Assembly: GCA_046565505.1 (NCBI GenBank)
Contig: JBKHYJ010000054.1
Span: forward strand, 5,178 to 69,177
Length of the DNA stretch: 64,000 bases
DNA from: JBKHYJ01 sp046565505
GTDB lineage: Bacteria; Acidobacteriota; Blastocatellia; UBA7656
Reading direction: 5' to 3'
The translations under genes and the position numbers were made by a program. The notes below the pieces were generated by a model. The model ran no database searches. It worked only from the letters and a program-made list of their open reading frames with translations, and was not told where the DNA came from. Shown here piece by piece: positions 50,545-60,266 of the stretch (position 1 is the first letter of the stretch; each line of letters begins with the position of its first letter).

Positions 50545-52710
50545 TCACCTGCGCTGGAATTCCGCCGTGGCGAACAGCAGGCCGATTACTTGAATGACGC
50601 GGCGGCGCGCCGCATCCGGCTCAGCCATCGCGCCGGCCCCGGCCGTAGTTATGCGGGGCGGCCCCGCCGGCTGCTTCCCGAGCGCGTCAAGGATGGCGAG
50701 GCGACTGTCGGCCGACAGCTCCGTGTGGACTACGAGCGCCGCGAGCCGGTCCGTCACCCCCTCGCGGTCCGCGACCCTCTCGGGTGAGATCAATCGTGCG
50801 GGGTCATATCCCGTGCCCGCAATTTGATCGCTCGCGAAAGCGGCGGCGAAATTAATCCTGTTGAAGAAGACGCCCGCGTTCACCCATGCGGCCGAGCGCT
50901 CGCCGTAGCCCGTCGGGAAGGCGTACTGATAGAGCGGCTCGCCCATCTTGCGCAGCCACTCGTGCAGCGCGGGCGCGCCGTTCGTATCCCCGTCAACAGC
51001 GCGGATGGCCGACGCCGCGAGTTCGAGCGGGGACTTCACCTTGGATCGGAAAGCCGACTGAGAATAAAACTCGGGCGAGGTGAGTATCGTGCGTAATACT
51101 TCACGGATGTCGCCGCCCGTCTTCAAAAAGACCTGCGCGGCCCGCTCTACGACCTGCGCCGGAGGGTCGTCGGATACGAACCGCTGGCACAGCTTCCCGG
51201 ATATGAACCGCGCGGTCGAAGGGTGGCGCGAGAGAATCTCTATCACGCGCTCGCCGTCGCTGATGCCGCCGCCCGCGGGGATGCTAACGCCCAGGACGGT
51301 CTTGCCGCCCGCGTCGTGCATCCAAGGGCGGAACACGAATCCGCCGCCCTGGAACGGGCGATCAATAGTCCACCCCGTGAGGCACCGCGCCACCTCCTGC
51401 ACGTCCTTCTGAGTGTAGCCGCCTTCCACGCCGAGCGTGTGCAGCTCCATCAACTCGCGCGCGTAGTTTTCGTTGATGCCCCGCTTCCGAGCCGGCGCGG
51501 CCTGCCGCGGGTCGGGCGATGGGGGGGCGGGGCCATCAGGCTTCGGCCCCGTCTGTCTCGCCTGCGCGGGAGGCGTTGTCGCGGGATCGGCTCCCGGAGC
51601 CGGTTTCGCGGCTTCCTTAGGCTGGCCGGGCGGGCGCGGCGGCGCAGGCGGGCGCGGCTCTTTAGCCTCGGGCGCTGCCGAAAGCCAGTTGTCGAGGTAG
51701 AAAAGCATCGCGGGGCTCTGCGCCGTGGCGAGCAGCAGGTCGCGGAATTTCCCCAGCGCGTGCGGCCTTATCACGTCGCGCTCGTAGCCCGCCACTAGCC
51801 ACTGGTCGGCCTCTTTCTGCGCGAAGACGTTGAAGTGGTTGAACCAGAAATCCGTCATCACCTCCTGCAACTGTCGGTTGCTCGACACGGCGCGTACTAG
51901 CTTCTGCTGTACCATCTCGCCGAGCACCTGCTGCGGCCGGCCGAAGACCGGGGCGGGGTTCTTTTCGCTGGCACGCTGGTCGGCCACCTGCGGCGGCGGG
52001 TAAAACTGGTATAGCTCGGACGAAGTCATCTGCTGCGTGGGGAGGACGGCCAGCCTCTTCTCTAATTCCGAATCGTCGAGGCCCTCGGGGTGCAACTGCT
52101 CTTCGAGTAACTTGTCGGGCCCCATCCTGCGCACGCGCTCAACGTCGCCAGGCCGCGGGCCGAACGTGATGCGGTTGAGCAGGTGCAGAGCCTTCTGCTC
52201 TTCCGTGAGCTGCGCCACGCGCCCTTTAATCGCCGCGCGCGGGGAGGCGATCAGCCGCTCATCGCCCGCTAAGTCAAGTGGCTTTGCCCCCGCCGCCTCC
52301 ATGCGGACGCGAGGCGGTATGTTTATCAGGACGAAAGGCGGCCCGAGCGGGACCGGCAACCGTGCATCGACGCCCGCGAGCCTGCCTTTCTGCTCGTCGT
52401 CGAGGTGCGCGGAAAGCTCGTCGCGGATGGCATTCTGCTCTCGCTGAACTTCCGACGCCAGCCCCGGCGCGTAGGGGCTCGCCTGCGCACGGCGGCGCAG
52501 CTCGGTGATCCTGGGCTCGTGCTTGAAGAGTATCTGCCGGAACTCTGCGACCTGCCGCTCGTTCAGCTTCAGGGCGTCGCGGACCCTGTTGGCGAACTGC
52601 TCGAATGGCTGCGCCGCCTGCTGCCGTGCATAGCCGGCCGTCGGAGTAATGGAAGCGAGTAAAACTGAGAGGAGCGTGGCGAGCGCCGGCAAACGAGAGC
52701 TTAATCGCAT
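50545..52710 (-). CDS. DUF1800 protein, exported
   Basis: A 721-residue protein with a signal peptide (LSSRLPALATLLSVLLASI). The DUF1800 core is split by a Pro/Ala-rich linker around residues 370-430: LLNRITFGPRPGDVERVRRM, VMTDFWFNHFNVFAQKEAD and YARELMELHTLGVEGGYTQK, then VARCLTGWTI. DUF1800 genes are typically followed by a DUF1501 gene; none is present here. The function is unknown, with links suggested to envelope or polymer degradation. GGAGG precedes the ATG. Confidence 0.92.
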   Translation of the reverse strand: MRLSSRLPALATLLSVLLASITPTAGYARQQAAQPFEQFANRVRDALKLNERQVAEFRQILFKHEPRITELRRRAQASPYAPGLASEVQREQNAIRDELSAHLDDEQKGRLAGVDARLPVPLGPPFVLINIPPRVRMEAAGAKPLDLAGDERLIASPRAAIKGRVAQLTEEQKALHLLNRITFGPRPGDVERVRRMGPDKLLEEQLHPEGLDDSELEKRLAVLPTQQMTSSELYQFYPPPQVADQRASEKNPAPVFGRPQQVLGEMVQQKLVRAVSSNRQLQEVMTDFWFNHFNVFAQKEADQWLVAGYERDVIRPHALGKFRDLLLATAQSPAMLFYLDNWLSAAPEAKEPRPPAPPRPPGQPKEAAKPAPGADPATTPPAQARQTGPKPDGPAPPSPDPRQAAPARKRGINENYARELMELHTLGVEGGYTQKDVQEVARCLTGWTIDRPFQGGGFVFRPWMHDAGGKTVLGVSIPAGGGISDGERVIEILSRHPSTARFISGKLCQRFVSDDPPAQVVERAAQVFLKTGGDIREVLRTILTSPEFYSQSAFRSKVKSPLELAASAIRAVDGDTNGAPALHEWLRKMGEPLYQYAFPTGYGERSAAWVNAGVFFNRINFAAAFASDQIAGTGYDPARLISPERVADREGVTDRLAALVVHTELSADSRLAILDALGKQPAGPPRITTAGAGAMAEPDAARRRVIQVIGLLFATAEFQRR

Positions 52711-52799
52711 AGAGCCTCCGGTCCAACAGATAATACCCAATGATTAAAGCGCCCTCAACCGGCAGGGGGTTCCAGATTCTTCGGATCGAATTACGCGCG

Positions 52800-53519
52800 C
52801 TACCCCCCGAGGTAAGCCGCGCGCACCCGCTCGTCGTTGAGCAGCTCATCGCCCGCGCCTTCGAGCACGACCCGCCCGTTTTCCAGCACGTAAGCGCGAT
52901 CCGCCAGCTTGAGGCTTTGCTGGACGTTCTGCTCGACCAGCAGAATCGTGATGCCTTCGCGGTTGATGCTCTGGATTATTTCAAACATCTCTTTCACTAC
53001 GATGGGCGCGAGCCCCAGGCTCGGCTCATCGAGTATGATGAGCCTGGGGCGGGACATCAGCCCGCGCCCTATCGCGACCATCTGCTGTTCGCCGCCCGAG
53101 AGCGTGCCGGCCATCTGCCGCTCGCGCTCCTTGACGCGGGGGAAGAGCGCGAAGACTTTATCGAACGACTCGGAACGCGCGCGGCGGGCTTCGCGGGTCA
53201 CGGCCCCGAGCTCCAGATTCTCTCGCACGCTCATCAGCGGGAACAGCCTACGGCCTTCGGGCACATGCGCGATGCCTCGCGCCGCGACTTCGTGTGGCGC
53301 GAGCCGCTCCGTGCGCTCGCCGTCGAAACTTATATGGCCGCCCGTCGCGGTGACCACGCCCGAAATCGTTTTCAGCGTCGTGGTCTTGCCGGCCCCGTTG
53401 GCCCCGACTAGAGTCGCTATCTCGCCTTCGCGCACGAACAGGCTCACGCCCCATAAGACCTGCGCGTCGCCGTAGCGGGCCGTCACGTCTTTCAGTTCGA
53501 GCAGCGGTTTACCCTTCAC
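52800..53519 (-). CDS. livF: LivF-type branched-chain amino acid ABC ATPase
   Basis: A 239-residue ATPase with Walker A GANGAGKTT, signature LSGGEQQM and Walker B LIILDEPSLGLAP. The family motifs GIAHVPEGRRLFP and ILLVEQNVQQSLKLADRAYV mark it as LivF of the high-affinity branched-chain amino acid or urea/amide importers. Start is GTG with GAGG upstream. No livG, livH, livM or binding-protein gene is adjacent, so it is either an isolated copy or serves a distant set. Confidence 0.93.
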   Translation of the reverse strand: MKGKPLLELKDVTARYGDAQVLWGVSLFVREGEIATLVGANGAGKTTTLKTISGVVTATGGHISFDGERTERLAPHEVAARGIAHVPEGRRLFPLMSVRENLELGAVTREARRARSESFDKVFALFPRVKERERQMAGTLSGGEQQMVAIGRGLMSRPRLIILDEPSLGLAPIVVKEMFEIIQSINREGITILLVEQNVQQSLKLADRAYVLENGRVVLEGAGDELLNDERVRAAYLGG

Positions 53520-53666
53520 GTCGGCCTCATCTCCAACTGATCTCTAAATCAAGCCGCCGCGGCGACCGTTCGCCCCGGGCGCGCTGTGAATATAAGACTA
53601 TCGCCGTAACGAAACAAGCCCGCCCGCCGTATCGGACTGTGACCGAGCCCGCGTCGGGGTCGTTTG

Positions 53667-53693
53667 TTGACAGCGCACGCGGGGTGTTAAAAT
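53667..53693 (+). promoter_or_regulatory. Candidate promoter for the small Cys/His protein and TonB receptor
   Basis: TTGACA at 53667-53672 and TAAAAT at 53688-53693, separated by 15 bp. The spacing is a little short but the -35 is perfect, and it precedes the small gene by about 60 bp. Confidence 0.45.
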
Positions 53694-53753
53694 GTGGCTT
53701 AGCATTCCGCCCGAAAGAGTGTCTATTTGAGAGTGCGCAGCAAACTCAGAGTG

Positions 53754-54104
53754 ATGGGCAGCAAAAGGTCGCGTGCGAAGACGCTCGCGCTGCTTTGCCT
53801 GATGGCGCACGCGCTGTTCGTCTGCTTCACGCACTTCCATGACGCGGGTCAGCCGACGCGCGGCCCCGGGTCGGCAAGCGTCCATGCGAGCAGTAACAGC
53901 GACCCGCACGGCGGGCCAGGCTCGGCGGGCGACTCGCATTGTCTTTCGTGCCGTTTGCAGCGCAATTTCGTTTCCGACGTTCAGGCCGGCTCCGTAATAG
54001 TAGAACCCACCCCGGAGCCTTTAAGCCGCGAAATATCCCTGTCGTCGCCTCATTCGCGGGGGCTTTCTCTCCTCATCTCCAGCCGCGCGCCGCCTCTCGC
54101 GTAG
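53754..54104 (+). CDS. Small exported Cys/His-rich protein (DUF2946-like)
   Basis: A protein of about 116 residues with a hydrophobic N-terminal segment (LALLCLMAHALFVCFTHFHD), a His/Gly/Ser-rich loop, and the motif DSHCLSCRLQRNF followed by a tail with Pro and Leu. The CLxC pattern with flanking His residues resembles DUF2946 and related metal-handling proteins that lie near TonB receptors. GTG 53733 and ATG 53754 are candidate starts. It immediately precedes a TonB receptor gene, so a role in metal or cofactor uptake is a fair inference. Confidence 0.55.
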   Translation: MGSKRSRAKTLALLCLMAHALFVCFTHFHDAGQPTRGPGSASVHASSNSDPHGGPGSAGDSHCLSCRLQRNFVSDVQAGSVIVEPTPEPLSREISLSSPHSRGLSLLISSRAPPLA

Positions 54105-54312
54105 CCGTAAATCCACTGGCGCTAATCGCTCGAAATGCCCCGTCCAGTATCATGCTGATCCATAACCCTCAGCATGGACGCGGGCATGCCGCAGCCGGTA
54201 ATTCACAGCGATTCCGTTCGACCTTTACCTTATTGGCCCGGCCTTTTTCTACCGCGAGCCTTTGACAGCCACCGGGCAGGTAACCTGTCGGACGAGATAC
54301 GGAGAGGCACAT

Positions 54313-56751
54313 ATGATGAGAAACCTTCTTGTAATTATACTTATTCTCGCCACCTTCGCGGGCGCCGCCGCTTCCACGCTTGCCGCGGCGGGCGGGGCTT
54401 TGCAGTCCACGACGGGCGCCGTGCAGGGGCAGGTCAGTGACCCATCGGGGGCGGCGGTGACGGGCGCTAATGTCGAGCTGCTGAACTCGATCACAAACTA
54501 CAAGGTCACGACGCAGACGGACGAGGCGGGCGTCTTTAAGTTCTACAACATTCCGTTCAACACTTATAAGGTCACGGTCGATGCGGCCGGGTTCCAGGCC
54601 ACGCAGCAGACGGTCGATGTCCACTCGGCCGTCCCCGCGCAGATGACTTTTCAGCTCACGGTCGCGGCGGTCACAGAACAGGTGAGCGTGTCCGGCAACG
54701 ACACTCACATGGTCGAGGCCGACCGCGTCGCCGCCGACACTGACGTCAACGTGCCCATGCTTTCCAAGATGCTCGGGCCCGCCCCGTCGCGCGGGCTTCA
54801 GAAGATAGTCGAGTCCGTGCCGGGCGTGGCCTCCGACGACAATGGCCGGTTCCACCCCCGCGGCTCAGAGTCGGGCATCCAGACTGTCATAAACGGCATA
54901 CCTGTGACCGAAAATCTGTCCGCGATATTCTCGACTTCTTTCGACCCGCGAAGCGTCTCGCACGTGGACGTGTTGACCGGAGGCATCCCGGCGGAGTTCG
55001 GAGATAAGCTGGGCGCGGTCGTAAATCTCAACACGAAGTCTGGGCTCGATATGCCGATCTCGGGAGAGATTTCGGGCAACGTAGGCAGTTTCTCGACGGG
55101 CGATGGGTCGGCCAGCTTCGGCGGGCATGCGAAGAAGTTCGGCTGGTTTACGGCCTTCACCGGCTCGACCACGCACCGCTACCTCGACCCTCCTACGATA
55201 GAGAACTTCCATAACAACGGGCGCTCGGCGAATAACCTCACGACGTTCGATTACAACCCGACCGCCGGCGACCTTCTCAGGCTGACGATGATTTTCGGCG
55301 GCGCGACCTTTCAGGTCCCCAACCGCCTGGACCAGGAAATCGCGGGCCAGGACCAGCGCCAGCGGCAGCGGAGCAACTACGAATTCATATCCTGGCAGCA
55401 CATCTTCTCGCAAACAATCGTCGCGAACCTCTCGCTTTTCCACCGCTCTTCGACGGCGGAGCTGACCTCGAACGCGATATCGACGCCCGTCGTCGCGTTC
55501 CAAGACAGGAGGCTCACTAACAATGGCGGGATCGGCTCCGTCTCTTACGCCGCGCACGGGCACACGTTCAAGGCGGGGCTCCAGTACACGCGCACGCCCA
55601 TTCGCGAAGCCTTCACCTTTTACCCGACCGACCCCGCCTCGTTCGAGCCCATCACGGACGAAGACGGGAGCGTATTCCCGAATCCTGTGCTGGCCTTCTC
55701 CGCGACGAACCCGTTCTCATTCGTCGGCCGCCGCACCGGCCGCACGTGGTCAACGTTCATTCAAGACAGGTTCTCGCCGGTGAAGAACCTGACCGTTGAC
55801 CTCGGCCTGCGTTTCGACGATTACAGGCTGCTCATACATGAGCATGGGTTCAGCCCGAGGGTGGGCCTCGCTTACCTGTTGCCGAAGTCACAGACCGTCA
55901 TAAGGGTCTCTTACAACCGGCTGTTCCAGCCGCCGCCTGCGGAGAACCTGCTGCTCGCCAGCTCGCCCGAGGCGGCGCGATTGTCGCCCCTCGCGGTGAC
56001 GACGGGGCAGTCGGGCGTTAAGCCGATCCTGCCCGACAAAGAGCATGTGTTTGAAGCGGGCGTGCAGCAGCAGTTGACGAAGTACGCGCGGCTGACAATC
56101 TCGGCGTACAACAAGCAGATAAGAAATTTTTCCGACAAAGACCAGTTCTTTGACACGGGCGTGATCTTCCCGATCTCCATTTTCGCCGGCCGCGTCAACG
56201 GCGTCGAGGCGCGGCTGGATACGGCCGACTGGCGCGGGCTTTCGGCTTACGTAAGCTACGCCAACTCGCGCGCGTTCGGGATAACGCCGATCAACGGCGG
56301 CCTGTTTTTAGGCGAATCCGTGGAGAGCCTGAATAATCCGGGGCTACGCTTCCCGAACGATCATGACCAGCGAAACTCGGGCCAGTTCCAGGTGAGCTAC
56401 ACGCACAAGAGGAGCGGGTGGTGGGCCTCGTTCGGCGGCCGCTACGACTCGGGCGTGCCTGCGGAAGTGGAGCCGGGCACGACGCGCGAGCAATTCGCGC
56501 AAGAAGGGTTCGACCCGCGGCTGTTCGACCTCGTAGATTTCGAGCGCGGCCGAATCAAGCCTCGTACGCTTTACAACTTCTCGACGGGCATAGACCTGAA
56601 GCAGACCGAGCGCGTATCCGTTTCGGCCGCGCTCGACGTGCAGAACCTGACAGACCGGCTGTTCGTCTACAACTTTGAGAGCGTCTTTTCGGGCACACAC
56701 ATCGGCCCGCCGCGGCAGTGGGCCGGGCGGCTCACGCTGAGGTTCAAGTAG
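54313..56751 (+). CDS. Oar-like TonB-dependent receptor
   Basis: An 812-residue outer-membrane protein: signal peptide (RNLLVIILILATFAGAAAST), carboxypeptidase-regulatory-like domain (AVQGQVSDPSGAAVTGANVE), plug (GVASDDNGRFHPRGSESGIQ, then GGIPAEFGDKLGAVVNLNTK) and a beta barrel ending in a terminal Phe-Lys (RLTLRFK). It would import peptides, carbohydrates or metal complexes using TonB. GGAGAGG precedes the ATG at 54313. A strong terminator follows, so its transcript is separate from the next receptor gene. Confidence 0.94.
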   Translation: MMRNLLVIILILATFAGAAASTLAAAGGALQSTTGAVQGQVSDPSGAAVTGANVELLNSITNYKVTTQTDEAGVFKFYNIPFNTYKVTVDAAGFQATQQTVDVHSAVPAQMTFQLTVAAVTEQVSVSGNDTHMVEADRVAADTDVNVPMLSKMLGPAPSRGLQKIVESVPGVASDDNGRFHPRGSESGIQTVINGIPVTENLSAIFSTSFDPRSVSHVDVLTGGIPAEFGDKLGAVVNLNTKSGLDMPISGEISGNVGSFSTGDGSASFGGHAKKFGWFTAFTGSTTHRYLDPPTIENFHNNGRSANNLTTFDYNPTAGDLLRLTMIFGGATFQVPNRLDQEIAGQDQRQRQRSNYEFISWQHIFSQTIVANLSLFHRSSTAELTSNAISTPVVAFQDRRLTNNGGIGSVSYAAHGHTFKAGLQYTRTPIREAFTFYPTDPASFEPITDEDGSVFPNPVLAFSATNPFSFVGRRTGRTWSTFIQDRFSPVKNLTVDLGLRFDDYRLLIHEHGFSPRVGLAYLLPKSQTVIRVSYNRLFQPPPAENLLLASSPEAARLSPLAVTTGQSGVKPILPDKEHVFEAGVQQQLTKYARLTISAYNKQIRNFSDKDQFFDTGVIFPISIFAGRVNGVEARLDTADWRGLSAYVSYANSRAFGITPINGGLFLGESVESLNNPGLRFPNDHDQRNSGQFQVSYTHKRSGWWASFGGRYDSGVPAEVEPGTTREQFAQEGFDPRLFDLVDFERGRIKPRTLYNFSTGIDLKQTERVSVSAALDVQNLTDRLFVYNFESVFSGTHIGPPRQWAGRLTLRFK

Positions 56752-56778
56752 GGCAGCCCGCAGAGAATAATCACAGAC

Positions 56779-56811
56779 GCGCGCCGCGAGTGTTCGCGGC
56801 GCGCTTTTTTT
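56779..56811 (+). terminator. Rho-independent terminator after the receptor gene
   Basis: GCGCGCCGCGA (56779-56789) pairs perfectly with TCGCGGCGCGC (56794-56804) around a 4-nt loop and is followed by seven T residues (56805-56811). This is a textbook intrinsic terminator, 28 bp after the stop codon. Confidence 0.93.
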
Positions 56812-56920
56812 AATGGCGACCGTTTAAGGCTACGCCGAGCGTTGTTATGATTAATCCATTTGTGTGATTAATTCATTTGGCGGACCACGCCCCCTTGGCT
56901 AATATGAGCATGCAGGTGTT

Positions 56921-59299
56921 ATGCGAACAATATTTGTGATAGCGCTGCTTGTTTCGGTTCTTCCTATCCGCGCGCTCGCCGACACTAGAGGCGTGATCGG
57001 CGGGCGAGTGATTGACCCTCAATGGGCGGCGGTCGCGCAGGCCGTCGTGGAGCTTAAGAATACAATCGATGGGCGGAGTCAGGAAACGACGACCGACGAC
57101 GAGGGCCTGTTTGAATTCCGGTTTGTCGAACTCGGCGACTACAGAATAACCGTCACGGCCGCGGGCTTCTCCGCAACGTCCGTACGCGCGGTTGTCTCGT
57201 CGAGCCAGCGTGCGGAGGTCGATATCACTCTTAAAGAGATTCGCGCGAAAGCCGAAGAGGTGAGCGTGACCGCGACGGGAGAGTCGCTCGACCTGCGCGG
57301 CTCGTCAGTCCGAACAGGGCTCTCGATGCTGGACATTTCGCACCAGGCCGGGGCGAGCGAGACGCTCGCGGGGCTCGAATCTCACACCGGCACCGCGTGG
57401 CATTCGCAAGAGCACCTCCACATCAGGGGGGCGCACCAGGTCGGCTATCAAGTCAATGGCATCAGCATCCCCGACCTGTCCATCTTCGGAAGCATCACCA
57501 CGTTCATCGACCCGCGCAACATCAAATTCGCCGAGGTGACGACGGGCGGGCTCGCCCCCGAGTTCGGCAACCGAACGGCAGGGGTCGTGAATACGCTCGT
57601 CAGATCAGGCTTTGATCATGGCATGGGTCATGGCCGGGTCGAGGCGTCGGGCGGGAATCTCTCGCGCGGCTCGCTGTTCGTCAACTTCGGCAACCACGCG
57701 GGCGAAAAATTCGCTTATTACTTTCAGGGGACCGCGCTCACGAGCGGCAGGGGGTTCAACCCGCCTCCCGATTCCATAACGCTGCCGGGCGGCGATGGCG
57801 GCGAGCCGGGCGTATTCGACAGGCCGGCCTCTCAGACGCGACACAATTACCGGCGTACTTTTCAGGGGTTCGCTAATCTAGAATGGCGGCCCGGCGCGCG
57901 GGACTCGTTCAACCTCGTGCTGGGAGGGTTCCGCTCGGGCTTTCAGGTGCCTAACACCGCGGGGCAGGAGGCCCTCCGAAGGGATTACGTGCAGTTCGAG
58001 CGCGACCACTTCCAGAATCTTCAGTGGAGCAGAGTCGTCTCGCCCGCGAAGCTCTTAACGGTTGGGCTCTACCATCATTTCACGAAGCTTGAGACTGATG
58101 GCCGGGCCGACGACCCCGCACACCCGCTCGCTTCGGATAACCGCAGGGCCAATTACTATGGCGGGAAAGTGGACTTCGGCAACCGCCTCAAGCGGCACCT
58201 GTTGAAGGTCGGCGGCGAAATTTATGGACTCTATTTGCAAGACGATTTCGCCGTGCTCGCCAATGATCGAAACCCCCGCGCCGCCGCGCCGGATTTTGCG
58301 AGTCGCGTACCTTCAAGCGCGGCGGAAGGGTCGCTCTACGCCCAGGATCAATTCAACGTGACAGGCGCTTTGACGCTTAATTATGGCGCGCGGCTGGACC
58401 TCTTCGACGTGCGTTATGACCTTCACGCAAGCCCAGACATCGGGCGGCGGTATTCATTCCTCAGCCCGCGCGTCGGGTTCGCCTACCGCCTCGGGAAGAG
58501 CGACGCGGTGTTGTTCGGAAACTTCGCTTACCTGTTCTTGCCGCCGCCTGTTGAATTCTTCGAGCTGGCAGGTCAGGCGGGCACGTCGTCCGGCCTTTTC
58601 CCCCCGGAATCTTCTTTCACGCCGGTGAAGCCGGAAAAGGATATTCAATACGACATCGGCGTGAAGTTCGCCATGAAGGGTTTTCGCGCCAGAGTGAATC
58701 AGTGGTTCAAACGTCAGAACCGATTCCTGGACCACTTGCAGCTTGCTTCGCTGGGCGCGGCGGGCGAGCTGATCAACCCGAACATCTTTCTCCCCGTCAA
58801 CCTCGACCGCGCGAAAACGTATGGGCTGGAGTCGTTTATCGAAACGCCCTCCTACCACGGGCTTCAGGTTTACGTGAACTATTCGTTGAATTACGCCGAG
58901 GCCATAGGCGGAGTGGTCGGCGGGTTCAACGATGGCGCGCCGCCCGAGGCGGATTACTTCTTCCTCGATCATGATCAGAGGCATCAAGTTTACGCGGGCG
59001 CGGATTATCGGCTCGAAAATCTCGGCGTATTCATGAACATCAATTATGCATTCGGCAGTGGTTTCCCGGATGCGTCGGACTCGCTGTTCGGCCGGTGCGC
59101 CGCGCCCGGGTGCAGGCTGCCGGCGCATTCTGTATTGAGCCTGGCCAGCGGCAAAGTATTCGCTAACAGGCTTGAGGCGAAGGTCGAAATAGAGAACGTC
59201 ACGAACAGAATCTACCCGATCAACCTCGGCAGCGAATTCAACGGGTCGCATGTCTCGCCTCCCAGACTCGCCACGCTGCGCATGGGTTACAGGTTTTAG
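56921..59299 (+). CDS. Second Oar-like TonB-dependent receptor
   Basis: A 792-residue outer-membrane receptor with signal peptide (IFVIALLVSVLPIRALAD), a carboxypeptidase-regulatory-like domain (GGRVIDPQWAAVAQAVVELK), a plug (HLHIRGAHQVGYQVNGISIP, then TTGGLAPEFGNRTAGVVNTL) and a barrel ending in MGYRF. The overall plan is the same as in the upstream receptor, although the plugs differ, which suggests paralogues with different substrates. It begins about 110 bp after a strong terminator and presumably has its own promoter in that gap. Confidence 0.93.
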   Translation: MRTIFVIALLVSVLPIRALADTRGVIGGRVIDPQWAAVAQAVVELKNTIDGRSQETTTDDEGLFEFRFVELGDYRITVTAAGFSATSVRAVVSSSQRAEVDITLKEIRAKAEEVSVTATGESLDLRGSSVRTGLSMLDISHQAGASETLAGLESHTGTAWHSQEHLHIRGAHQVGYQVNGISIPDLSIFGSITTFIDPRNIKFAEVTTGGLAPEFGNRTAGVVNTLVRSGFDHGMGHGRVEASGGNLSRGSLFVNFGNHAGEKFAYYFQGTALTSGRGFNPPPDSITLPGGDGGEPGVFDRPASQTRHNYRRTFQGFANLEWRPGARDSFNLVLGGFRSGFQVPNTAGQEALRRDYVQFERDHFQNLQWSRVVSPAKLLTVGLYHHFTKLETDGRADDPAHPLASDNRRANYYGGKVDFGNRLKRHLLKVGGEIYGLYLQDDFAVLANDRNPRAAAPDFASRVPSSAAEGSLYAQDQFNVTGALTLNYGARLDLFDVRYDLHASPDIGRRYSFLSPRVGFAYRLGKSDAVLFGNFAYLFLPPPVEFFELAGQAGTSSGLFPPESSFTPVKPEKDIQYDIGVKFAMKGFRARVNQWFKRQNRFLDHLQLASLGAAGELINPNIFLPVNLDRAKTYGLESFIETPSYHGLQVYVNYSLNYAEAIGGVVGGFNDGAPPEADYFFLDHDQRHQVYAGADYRLENLGVFMNINYAFGSGFPDASDSLFGRCAAPGCRLPAHSVLSLASGKVFANRLEAKVEIENVTNRIYPINLGSEFNGSHVSPPRLATLRMGYRF

Positions 59300-59368
59300 G
59301 GAGGCCCGCGGCCCGGCCTCTCAATCGTAGAAACAGACCCATTCCCGCGACCCGTGCGCGGCCTACCA

Positions 59369-60238
59369 ATGACCCGCCCGCGCGTAGTAATATCGTCGCT
59401 CGTGAAGGCTGATGATATACCGGAAGAGGTCGAGGCTTACCGCGACCACACTTGGCGGCGCATGCCAGAGCTTCGCGTGGAGACGGCGGCCGAGGCCGAG
59501 CGGCTGGTCGAGAGCCTCGGTTTCTGCGCGGCGATGACCGACGCGCGGCGCGGCGGCCCTTCGCTCTACATCGCCGTGTGCGGTCGGCGCGACGCCTACA
59601 CCCCGCGCAACGTGCAGAAGGACCCCGAGTGCAGCCTGGCATGGGTGACTAAAGATGAGTTGATGCGGCGCGGGCGAGTCTACTACGCCAAGCTCGCGAA
59701 GGGCCGGTCCACCTTCATCGCGCGCCGGTTGATACCGCACTTCAACGCAGTCTGGGGCGTGCCGCGCAGGCGCGAGCCCGAACTGCTCTCGGCTGACGCG
59801 CGAGCCGTGTTGAAGGTGCTGCGCGGGGAGTGGGAGATGGCGACGAAAGACCTGCGGCAGGATTCGGGCGTGGCGGACCGCGCGCGGTTCACTCGCGCGA
59901 TTGACGAATTGCAGAGGGCTATGAAAGTGGTCCCTGGGGAAGTGTTGTACGAACCCTGGTTCACGTACATATGGACGCTCGCGGAAGCGCGCTACGCGGA
60001 AGAGCTGGCGGTCAAGGTCAAACGTGAGACGGCGTTGTGCGAGATAGCCCGCGCTTTCCTTGATGGCGCGGGTATGACTGTGCGCGGAGAGCTCGCGCGG
60101 GTCACGGGGCTTTCACGCCCGGAGGCAGGGGTAGGCAATCAGGCGCTGTTGAGGGAAGGGTACGCCGAACGCGTCGCGACGGGCGTTTACCGCTTGAGCG
60201 ATTTTGATAGGCGGCGGGCGGCCCTTTCCCCCGAATGA
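59369..60238 (+). CDS. Winged-helix-type protein, possibly AlkZ-related
   Basis: A 289-residue cytosolic protein. The N-terminal 125 residues include RRGGPSLYIAVCGRRDAYTP and RSTFIARRLIPHFNAVWGVP. The C-terminal half appears to contain two winged-helix modules (LSADARAVLKVLRGEWEMAT and ALCEIARAFLDGAGMTVRGE). This suggests the AlkZ/YcaQ-related group of DNA-binding proteins, but the catalytic Gln motif of true AlkZ glycosylases was not located, so the assignment is tentative. A GTG at 59354 is an alternative start. Confidence 0.52.
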   Translation: MTRPRVVISSLVKADDIPEEVEAYRDHTWRRMPELRVETAAEAERLVESLGFCAAMTDARRGGPSLYIAVCGRRDAYTPRNVQKDPECSLAWVTKDELMRRGRVYYAKLAKGRSTFIARRLIPHFNAVWGVPRRREPELLSADARAVLKVLRGEWEMATKDLRQDSGVADRARFTRAIDELQRAMKVVPGEVLYEPWFTYIWTLAEARYAEELAVKVKRETALCEIARAFLDGAGMTVRGELARVTGLSRPEAGVGNQALLREGYAERVATGVYRLSDFDRRRAALSPE

Positions 60239-60266
60239 TTCAAGGATGGCGGTCCTCCGCCGCGCC

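Noticed and set aside
54105..54312. Possible cobalamin riboswitch before the TonB receptor
   Set aside because: No B12-box-like sequence or supporting stems could be found.
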